NCBI GenBank assembly: GCA_902702965.1
Contig: CACRXP010000019.1
Span: 18,525 to 82,524 of the forward strand
Reading direction: 5' to 3'
Origin: Spirometra erinaceieuropaei
Lineage: Eukaryota; Platyhelminthes; Cestoda; Diphyllobothriidea; Diphyllobothriidae
Length of the DNA stretch: 64,000 bases
The stretch's first letter is position 1; each line of letters opens with the position of its first letter. The notes below the pieces were generated by a model. The model searched no databases and was not told the DNA's origin. It saw only the letters and a program-made list of their open reading frames with translations. Of this stretch, positions 43,252 to 52,603 are shown piece after piece. A program made the translations under genes and the position numbers.

Positions 43252-43560
43252 CCGAACACACTGCAGCAGTGCGGAGAAATGACGCGAGCTCTCAAGTTGC
43301 GGCTCATTCGACGAGATCTGGCCACACATTCAGATTTGGCGAGGTCGAAATTCTCGCAAGAGGTGACAACCGCGTGAGACGGGAGCTGCTTGAGCCATGG
43401 TTTACTGGCCCCAGTCCATTAACAAGTGCAATGGTCTTCCCCTTCCATACTCAGTGCTGAGACTTCGCCTAGGCGGAGTAATTAACCACGCGGGGGAAGG
43501 CACAGGTGAACACTTTTCTCAACGCCAGGATCGTTGTGTCAGATGGTCGTGCAATCATCA
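43252..43560 (+). pseudogene. PLE copy 5: C-terminal GIY-YIG endonuclease relic
   Basis: SEHTAAVRRNDASSQVAAHS, TRSGHTFRFGEVEILARGDN, RRELLEPWFTGPSPLTSAMV and, after a frameshift, the LPYSVLRLRLGGVI tail. It aligns directly with copy 2 but begins downstream of the YVGETG core, so only the last third of the endonuclease remains. The open frame extends left (43,101) only because it reads through the inverted arm. It is inert. Subfamily as in copies 2 and 3. Confidence 0.78.
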
Positions 43561-43756
43561 CTCCAACATCCAACGCACGAGATGAAATTGCAGCAAATAA
43601 CAACGCGAATATCGGCCGTCAAACAGTCATCCCACCAAATGCAACAATATCTGATGAGGGAGGGAGCCGTGAATATTCATAGGTATGCGGTAGCATGACG
43701 CTTGCATCCTATAAATACTGCAGCCCCTCGTGTATGAACCACCTATATCTGTTTTT
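43561..43756 (+). mobile_element. PLE copy 5, 3' untranslated region
   Basis: Same block order as copy 2: CATCCAACGCACGAGATGAA, TATCGGCCGTCAAACAGTC, GTGAATATTCATAGGTATGC, CATCCTATAAATACTGCAGC. It keeps GGGAGGGAGC where copy 2 has an 11-G run. Confidence 0.75.
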
Positions 43757-43798
43757 GCCTCTGATGATGGGTTCTAGCAGGACTCCGAGACGTCAGGC
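43757..43798 (+). ncRNA. PLE hammerhead ribozyme, one core change
   Basis: GCCT, CTGATGA, stem II GGGTTC/GACTCC (one mismatch), GAGA where GAAA is expected, CGTC, AGGC. Stem I is fully Watson-Crick (GCCT with AGGC), whereas copy 2 has one U-G pair. The GAGA change probably kills cleavage. Confidence 0.72.
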
Positions 43799-43840
43799 CA
43801 ATAAAGCTCTTGTCCCAGCGATTGTGTCTCTTTCTTCAAA
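43799..43840 (+). mobile_element. PLE copy 5, truncated post-ribozyme segment
   Basis: CAATAAAGCTCTTGTCCCAG then TGTGTCTCTTTCTTCAA, after which similarity to copy 2 stops. The missing remainder is present only in the inverted arm at 43,167-43,251. Confidence 0.7.
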
Positions 43841-45751
43841 AAGCTCCATTTTTCTTGTGTCCAATCAGTCATTACATTTCTCATACCTACCACATGTAGG
43901 AACAGTATAACCGTACTGTCAACGCGGATGTTGGTAAAAACCTCAAAAACCTGCTTTGTTGACTACCTGCTCAGTGAGGTAATTTTGGAGAGTTCGGGAA
44001 GTTATTTTCTCTCACGCTTCAAATTTGAGGACTATAATCGTGCCAGAACTGAATTAACTAGTGTGGGCAAATCACAGACGAGCGCATTTGAGCTGTGTTC
44101 GATCAGTTTCAAACGTGCTGTCTACTGTGATCCGAGGCGCCGTCATGTGGCTGAGGATCCGAACTCGTGTTCCAGCAGAAAATCAGTAAAAATAGCTTTC
44201 TGGATATTCATCCATTTAGCCTTTTGTATATAGGATTAATTCCATAGTTTTGCTAGTTACTTCTGCTCCACCCAAAACACTCGCAGCATTTTACACAACT
44301 AAACGTTAACCTCCAAAATACTTGTCGCTTCAGTGTAAGATTTCGTCGCGCTCACCTACTTTTTATTTTTCACGGACAGGCTGTTTTCGCACGGGTGGCT
44401 GACTCAAGTCGTATTTCTTAGCAGAATAGGTTTCTTAAAAGAGCCGCCACAGCGGGAAAAATCTGTCAAAACAGAGGCCAGGCCATACGCGAGGACATGT
44501 TATTTTGCTAGGTCAAGTATGCCATAGACACGTACTGGGGTTCCATTTGTTTCTCTTGTTTGCTTAAATTTAATTTGTTTTTAAAATTATTGAAAAGGCT
44601 TCTAAAGTTATTTCCAAGGACATTAAAACCTTTGGATCTGGCGTACATACGCACACTTTTGTGCGTTAGAAGTTTTTGATACAGTTCCGCAAAATGTCCT
44701 TCTACAAAACCGCCATAAAATACTTTCCAAAACATCCTTCTAGCACTTAACAACAGTGAGTAGAACAAGAATTGTTATGCGCATAAAACAGACTCAAAAA
44801 CTTACAGCAGAGTTCACGCCGATTCCCTTGTCCATTGCAGCATGTAGAAAACTGGTCGTTTGCTGCCAGAAATCCACCGGCCACCAGTTCCCACATAACA
44901 AACTTACACCATGACTTGCCTTTCTCGTTCTGTCATCTGTAATGTGGTAACATTGTTTATGGTCTCCATACCTCACTGTACTCAGCTCAGTCATCTCATC
45001 TGTCGATGAGCTGTTGTAACAGAAACAGTTCTCGGGAAAACTGCGAAGTTCTCGAGGTGCATTTGGGCTGCCTAAAACTGACATACAATGCTTGACGTGG
45101 CAAAAATTAGAGATTATTGAAGGATTTAGAAGGATGTTTTCGCTTCAGCTCCAAAAGAGGTATTGAATGAACTCAGGACAAGTGCAAGTGACACATTTTT
45201 AAGTGGAAAAGCATGAACTTCCTTAAGACTAAAAATTCTCCATGTGACAGGGTACCACGTCTTAAAGAAAAGAAACACGCTGCGAAAATTCGGAAGGAAA
45301 ATGCTTTTTGATACTACTTTCAAAGAAATATTAGTAATCACACGCGCATTCTGGGCAAGACGAATTAAGCAGGTAGTTTGTTCAAATACACTGACCTTCG
45401 TTACCTCGGGACTTTCTACTTGGCCGTCATAACTCTTGGCAACAGGAAGTAATCCTAGACTGAATCTCAGACTTATAATCCAGAGATGTTTTTGGCAAAT
45501 GTTAAATAATGCGTACTGACCCAACTATGAAAAACTGGGCGCTTCGGTTGGACTTGAATGCACGACAGCAAGGGGGTGGTATGAATCATTAAAAATCTGC
45601 CAAAACGCCTGTGAAATGTGTAAGCCTGGTAGTCATCTGACGGATCATAGGTGGATTACTTAGGAAGTCCTGCTTGCGTAGTCAGCTTACTGTACTATAT
45701 TCGGCGGAATTCAGAGTGAATTGACCCAGACGTGATTAAACTCATGTCTTC
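43841..45751. other. Anonymous stretch
   Basis: No defended feature. The longest frame (132 codons, minus, 45,126-45,524) has no family motif and overlaps a plus-strand frame. Confidence 0.35.
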
Positions 45752-45843
45752 CGGTGGAGTCGCTTAGCTCAGGTGACTAGAGCGTGAGCTGAACTAAAGC
45801 CTTCGCCTTGGTGTCATGGGTTTAAATCTTACCGAGGCGCCGA
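45752..45843 (+). repeat. tRNA-like pol III promoter module, probable SINE head
   Basis: TTAGCTCAGGTGACTAGAGC is a good A box with a 4-bp D stem (GCTC/GAGC). GGGTTTAAATCTTACC is a weaker B box. The acceptor ends do not pair properly and the anticodon arm is poor, so it is a decayed tRNA gene or tRNA-derived SINE head rather than a functional tRNA. A second B-box-like GAGTTCGAACCTTGG lies at about 46,138. Confidence 0.5.
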
Positions 45844-48649
45844 GTTTTTCACAATTGGGTCACTATGAACTTATAATGATATAACTTGGAGGTTGGGTTC
45901 ATGCTTCTTCTCGCAATTTCAAGGGGTGTCATCACCCGTAAGGATGCAATTCTAGCCTTAAGGTGTTCTGTCGCAGAAGCATGCGTGACTGTCATAACAG
46001 CGTCGATTTCCTCCTCTAGAGTTAGCGAAATTTCAGATTGGCGACAACGGTGACGGTAAAGTACTAGCGATCTCAAGTGGCGTGACGCCAACTGGGTACA
46101 TGAGTTTTGGTAGCGTGTTTCTACGGTAAACAGATCTGGAGTTCGAACCTTGGGCATACAGCTCGGGACTGGAGTTATTTCAGTAGCCCTGTCTTTGCTC
46201 ATTCAAACTTTCAGGCAACGAAAGTAGAAGTCAATATGTTATGGGAGGTCATTCATGGGATTTTCTAATCTTTTTCGTCTTCTTTCTCTTCTTCTTTTAG
46301 ATGTTTCTTTCCCTTGGTGTTCTTAGACTTCAAGACTGCTAACCCATCCTTTTGATTCATCTTATCCTCTTTCTTAAAAGTTTTCCACCAGAATGCATCG
46401 CTTACCAGTTCGAAAATACAGATTGGCGACTCCCTTACTCATTAGCACGCCTAATTAATTCGGCCCTCCAAGTAAACGCACGTTAGTCCGAATTTTTTTA
46501 GGACGAACTGACTTGAAAATGTGAAAGACAGAGAATGGTACTATAAATAAAGAGATATAGTGAACATTTTTTCAAAAGAGTTAAGACTAGGGTAGTTCGT
46601 CAGCAGCTGACGGTAATAGTTATTCAAAATCAAGGAACCAGCTGTACCCGACCTCACTCTTCCGAACAAAAATGAAATTAGGACTGAGCCTGTAAAAAAA
46701 TAATTTTGAAAATCCCCTTTGGACGATAAGCTGACTCAGATGTTTCTCTCACTTTGCCAGAAAGCGGCGCACTGTCATTATGCAACAACCTTCTGGTCAT
46801 GTTTTTCTGCTTGCAATCTTGACTGACTTTGTTTGAGGGCCCGGAATAGCCTGGTTTTTGCAGACGTTGTCAGTCAGCGTGGTGTCACGTGGGGTCTTGT
46901 GCATTTTGCATCGCGTGTTTGGTCTGGATGCCTATGTAGCGCATACAAAACCCCCTCTGAAATAACCTAGGCGATTGGTGTTCCAACCCCATCTCACTAA
47001 TTAGAATCCGGAATCACATGTACGCAGAGATTGCCCTGGTCTTTTTGCTTTTCTCCAGAAGAAGATAAAAACATGAAAACGGAGTCGAGGGGCCTACCTA
47101 GGACTTCATGTCAGATGGGATGCTTGAAAAAACTGCCAGATGTGCTATCTCCTTGTCCCACGATGAAAATTTACTGATGCCTGAGGAACCGCCAGTGCGC
47201 GAGCGGTTGACAGTGGTGTCACGGTAAAACGCCAGACACGTGAAACGACTTGTTTGTTTAAAACAAATGAATCATTTTGGGGAGGTTGGCGGATAGGGCA
47301 ATTGTAGGACAATAACAAACTTATTTATGGGAGTCCAAGTTATAAAATTTCGTGAGTCAGAACCTAAAGGCGAATACAAGGATTTCGATGATCGACCTTG
47401 TTCCGTTGTACTGAAGGAGGATTAAATGCCTAGGAGTTTGCTTTCAAACTGACAGCCCTAAATTTGTCTAGTTAACAACTTGACGCATTCCAGACATGTG
47501 TCTGCCAGCACTCGCTAATACACATGACAGTTTGACTGTCGTGGACGAAGGCCTTCACCGTTTCCCCACGAGGTGAACGCAAGTGTGACTTAAACACAAA
47601 TTTGTTTGTAGAAACGCGGCGATGGACTGCATCTCACTCGCTCACTCTTATTCCGATGGAAAGACGGAGTCAGGAGAAAGAGAGGCCGTCGTGGGCGAAG
47701 TGTCTGGGAGGACTAAGCAGCGTCTGCGTATGCCCGGTCTCCAGTCCACGCGCATTTAACTATATTTTTCGAAAGCTCAGTTTTTAATTTCACCGGATCG
47801 TATTTAAAAGTGGTCCTTCGTCCTGGGAAGGACTGAATCGCTGTTTTAGTAGTGCAGGTCATGACTGATGAGACCAAATGAAGGACCTAACAAGCCCCAG
47901 TCTTCGGCGCACCACATACAAATAGGTGGTAAGCAGGCTATTACACGCGTTCACCATGACTCCACGAATGCTTACTATGTGCTTTTATTGCATACTAATT
48001 GCACATTCGTATAAGGAAGAAAGAAGTATTCCCCCTGAAAAGAAACTGCGGTTTACACGTAAATGTTCTGGTTGCTTACACCGAGGCGCTGCCTTACAAA
48101 ACGAATGAATTACCAATGTATTTGGAATCTTAAAGGGTTACACATATGCGGTGGTGGTTCGAGCACAATCAGAGTTCTTCACGAAGAACCCTCTCCCTTT
48201 CCTTATGTAGGTTCGAAGCTCATATCACCTATGTTATAGTTTATACCTATGTATATATGCATATATAAACGGCAACACAAGATGGTTCCCAGAACTAACT
48301 GCATAGTTCATTCCATTTAAAACCTTCGTTAATCCTATACTGAGGGAGAGAAGACAAAATACCTATAAGTGGCGATGAGCCTGCATCTGACGCAAAACGA
48401 CGGACCATCATAAAATGGGTCTTATGCTGTTTCTGTTGTTCTATATCTCCCTTGGACTCTTACCCACCCTTACGTAACGTATATGAGTAAATAAGGGAAT
48501 ATTTACGATGACAGGGATAGCCGCGATGGTAACATCTGCCTTATTAGTTGCCGTCAGTCATCCATGCTCAACCTGGGAATAATATCCGGATTTTTCGGTC
48601 ACCAAACGTTGCGTCGAACGCTTTGCTACTAAGCAAAGGGCCTATTTTC
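45844..48649. other. Anonymous stretch
   Basis: Apart from the B-box-like site near 46,138, which may belong to a second decayed SINE, nothing is recognised. Open frames stay below about 120 codons. Confidence 0.35.
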
Positions 48650-48790
48650 TCATCGATTATGGTCAGGAATAAGAAACGGAAGCGATCGCTGGAACAAAGG
48701 CCTTATCCGCCTGACGTTTTGGATTCTCACGTGAACCCATCATCAGAGACGATGGCAGAATATTAACTATGATGGGGGGGGGGAGTGCGC
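48650..48790 (-). mobile_element. Solo PLE terminal piece with ribozyme
   Basis: The minus strand carries the ribozyme (48,750-48,709), then GCGGATAAGGCCTTTGTTCC and GCGATCGCTTCC, equivalent to the post-ribozyme segment of copy 2. No PLE coding sequence adjoins it, so it is a solo terminal fragment. A 10-G run (48,774-48,783) lies at its edge. Confidence 0.65.
48709..48750 (-). ncRNA. PLE hammerhead ribozyme, near-intact core
   Basis: The minus strand reads GTCT, CTGATGA, stem II GGGTTC/GAATCC (one G-U) closed by ACGTGA, AAAA where GAAA is expected, CGTC, AGGC. The single G-to-A change in the conserved box makes activity doubtful. The helices are intact. Confidence 0.72.
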
Positions 48791-48837
48791 ACCTCGATCA
48801 GGTCACGTGACGCGTCCATTCCATCTTCCTGCCGTTA

Positions 48838-49200
48838 TATGAGAGTTCGGCCGTCGTCATAGTCGATGCCGACCGTGTACTCCACAGCAAGGTGGAGCAG
48901 GCAAGGTGACTCACGTGTGAATTAGCTTGCAGTGAGACTGGACTTACTTAGCATCTGCCGCACTCTCTCCTACTGCCCCACATGAGCCTGGTGTCAAGGC
49001 ATAGCCAAGGAGACCGGAGGTGCGGGGGAAGATGCGGGTAGCTTGCACGTCCGGGCCCGCATCTAGACGTACCGCCACATCCCTCGGTCCAAAACAAACC
49101 CATAACAAAAATTCTAACCAACATTCACAGCACCAAAACGGATCAGGAGGATGAACGTGACAGGGCAACCATGTACACAACCTGTATACCCAGCGGGAGC
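48838..49200 (+). repeat. Dispersed repeat R1 copy
   Basis: GAGAGTTCGGCCGTCGTC, CCGTGTACTCCACAGCAAGG, GCATCTGCCGCACTCTCTCC, GGTGTCAAGGCATAGCCAAG and GAGACCGGAGG occur in the same order as at 61,168. It is GC-rich and non-coding as far as visible. An 86-codon minus frame is not supported as a gene. No clear terminal repeats or poly(A) were seen. Confidence 0.75.
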
Positions 49201-51519
49201 GCAAGCGTATCTACCGGCAGGGAACCAGGCACCAGCGCGCACCAGGCAGCGAGGGCCATGTTTTGCCGGTCAAAAGCGCCAGCAGTTGTCCTCATTTATG
49301 CTTTCCCGTCTTTAATCTGCCAAAGGGCAACTCGTGTTTTCGGGATTTGTTCTTTGGCAGTGATGAACGGTCCTGCACCGGTCATCTGACAAAACTGACG
49401 AAGACACTGGGGCCGACATGAACGTAAAAGGTGCGACAGGGCCATCCTTTACGATTCGCCATCAAAGCCTACATGAATATCCTGACTGCTGCAGGGTGGA
49501 GGAAGAAGAAAGCGAAAAACCCCTCTGCCTTTCGGCACGCGGTAAACTCATCCGAGTGCATTCTCCCACAACATCTCAATAAACTGTCAAGTGCTGCTGG
49601 CCGAAAAAAGGCAATTTAACCATTCAAGCGAGAATTATAATAATTCGAAATAAGAGATAGGCATCCCGTAATTTTTGCAAGAACCCTGTGTGTTACGTAC
49701 ACGAGCTTAAGTTGAAAGAAGTCTTAGGTAATGTATTTTGTTATGTAGCCTTTTTGAATGTCCTTACCGTGTTTCTGAAAACATCCGGTTGACGCGCATT
49801 TGTTGATAAAATCTGAGGATATAACAAATGACGCTTCAGTGACGCCCTCTTACCGATACACTTACATCAAATGTCGATGCATGTGTGAGAGTACAACCTA
49901 CTTTCAAAACGCTTAGCACCTTCTTGCTGTAGTTTTTTACGTGCAGCAGATATGGTAGATCTCCCAGCCTGCTTGTTCTCTGGCGGTCTATTGAATGAGT
50001 GTTGCATGGCCATACCTGGAATCCATGCATTGGGGTAGCGGTTTCGTCTGAATGATACAGGCGAGAAGACCAGTCAAGCATACAGATGTCTTGGGTGTTG
50101 TAATAGTTGCTAAGTACATTACTAGGTTTTAGTGAGATGTTCTTGCAGTGATTATGGACACTTTGATTGTGACTTGTACTTGAAACGCATCATCTGTGCA
50201 TTTAATGAGAGTGTTCTCGACTTTTTGATTCTAAGCAAGATGTTGGATACGACCTAGATCTAGCGGGGAACTTGTACGACGAGGAAAAAAGAGTTTACAC
50301 TGCTGAATGTTAAAAATCATCAGGAAATCCTTTTGGCTCAACTTCCTGGCGTTTGCCAATTTCGGCTTCGCAACACTCATTTATCCATAGCGACCAGTTA
50401 CTTGGAGAGTTTAATGTGGTTTACTACCTGCAACTGTTTAAACATGAAATGCGTAGGTCAGGTTGGAAAAAACTACACAGCAGGTTACATCTTTGTGTCC
50501 CACTGTATTTTACATAAAACTGTCATCGCTACATAGGAAGGCTTTGATGTGCTTTTATATGAAAGAAGACAGATGAGTGAATAGGAAAGAATTAAATTAA
50601 CAAAGGATATAATGCAGAATTATTTCCGGTACGGATGCATACACTAGCGTGTGACTGCATCAATTAAATTATATCGCGCTGCACAGGCGCCATGACCTCA
50701 TGTCGTCAATCCACAAATGGGAGTTTATGCCTTCCCTTAAATTTTCTATGCTTGAAGAAACAGGATACTACGGTTCTTCAAGGCATTTTGACTACTAGTC
50801 TGTTCCTAGGATTCTTATAACCCAGTGGCTCGTACTTTCTTTGCAGAAAACGCACCCGCCGTGACCCCTTCCAGTAGAGTTGCCTCCTATCTTCTCTAGA
50901 ATAATGCCGAACAAGTGAATAATACTGAATAGGTTATGATCAATTTGACGTGATTAATGGATAATTGACTACATAAGTAATCAGAATTCGTAGAATAAAA
51001 AAATTTTTAAAGTCGAACTTATGATTCCTTTCAAGCATATATGAACTTTTGGAAGACTTAATTTCTCATACAGTGAGACATACTAATGAACAAAGGCTGA
51101 TCCTTATCTAATATTAGGCAAAGAAAATAAACGTGGGGACATTCACCACCATAGAAGAGTGAGGCTTATAAATAAATAATTAATTTTTATTGAAGACACG
51201 CTGTGGTCCCATCATATTTTACCTAAAAAGCTGGCTCGAATTATACACGTTTAAAAGTAGGAAGTCTGTTTACTCGGCGTTGCATATTTTGCAAGTCTCT
51301 TCCTAAACCCGAAGTGGGCAGAATTTGAAATATGAAAATTGAATAGATACCCAAAAGGATTGTTAGAAAGGCCATCGCGATCGTATAGGCGGATAGAACG
51401 GGAAAAAAGTCAGATGAATGTGAAAGTCATGCGACCAATAGGAGAAACTTTAGATATATTACAAAAGTAGGATATCCATAAAAAACATCTGCCGCAACAT
51501 TTAATAATCCGTTTAATGT
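49201..51519. other. Anonymous stretch
   Basis: No defended feature. Composition shifts from GC-moderate (to about 49.6 kb) to AT-rich. Confidence 0.4.
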
Positions 51520-51849
51520 GGGCGATAAGGCGCTAACTAACCGAGCCATGAGAGCCTATGCACATCAACGGGAAAGCCTTTTTCTTCTGCCTTGTGTCTT
51601 CAACTAATTGGTCGTAGTTTTTCACTTATCGGAAAACGCCTTTGACGTGAGTTTAACCACTTGGCAAAAGAGTTTATTTAAAAATCTGCCGCCACGGCTG
51701 GTGCCTGATGTTTGGACTGTAGTGATTCAGCCACAGGTTCGGCAACAAAAAAGTATATAAATTTCCTACTTTTTGATAAACGACCCATGAAAGTGCGAAC
51801 AAGTGAAGTCTTCCATTAAATACCGGTTAACGAAAGTGAACTTGACCTA
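51520..51849 (+). repeat. Repeat R3, unit a
   Basis: About 330 bases: CCGAGCCATGAGAGCCTATG, TTCTGCCTTGTGTCTTC, TTGACGTGAGTTTAA, GATTCAGCCACAGG, CCTACTTTTTGAT, GTGAACTTGACCTAAG. The same landmarks recur in order at 52,280-52,603. An internal TAACTAACCGAGCC box resembles a decayed tRNA-type promoter but is not convincing. Confidence 0.8.
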
Positions 51850-52279
51850 AGTACCTTTCTGGAGATGTTTTCCGATTCCCAAGGAATTTCGAGCCTGAAC
51901 TGTTGATGAACCGCCTGTTTTATAATGTAGTCCACCAGCACAAAACGGCTGACGACGGAGAAGCAATTATCTGATAAGGCTGAAAAGTAGAAGTTCTGAT
52001 CATAAGTCTCGGGAAGGTGAAATGAAAGAACAGCGACTGATGACGTTAATCAGCAGATCTGTCATCAGGGGACGTCTGGTAGGTCCTGTGCAAAGCGTGC
52101 CATCACTCACGGAGTAACTCCTGGCTGCAAAGATAAAAATTAGAATTTCAGGAAGAGGGGGATCCAACAACAGATGACCTTTAATATTCCTGAGACAACT
52201 ACGAAGCTCTTCCCCATTTGTATCAAACAACTGCACCAAAGGCGTTCTATCACGGCTTCCGCATGAATAGTCTGGGGGT

Positions 52280-52603
52280 GAGCGATTAAGTAATACTAAT
52301 CCGAGCCATTGTGTCCTATGCAGACAAACGAGAAAGTACTTTTTTCTGCCTTGTGTCTTCGAATAACTGGTTGTGACTTCTCCCCTGTAGGTAACGCGCT
52401 TGACGTGAGTTTAAGCACTTCATTAGAAAGTTCATTTTGAAATATGCTGTCTTATCTTGTGTCTGGATTTTGAGCTGTTACAATTCAGCCACGGGAAAAG
52501 GTATACACATGTCCTACTTTTTGATCGATGATTCGATACATGAAAGTGCAAACACGTGAAGATTATCACTAATTACTGGTTTGCGGATGTGAACTTGGCC
52601 TAG
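52280..52603 (+). repeat. Repeat R3, unit b
   Basis: Second member of the R3 pair, same orientation, starting 760 bases downstream of unit a and roughly 75-80 percent similar by eye. The 430 bases between the units have no visible partner, so these are two dispersed insertions or an old segmental duplication. Confidence 0.8.

Noticed and set aside
45752..45843. Functional tRNA gene
   Set aside because: The A box and D arm are good, but the acceptor, anticodon and T stems do not pair properly, so it is listed only as a tRNA-like module.
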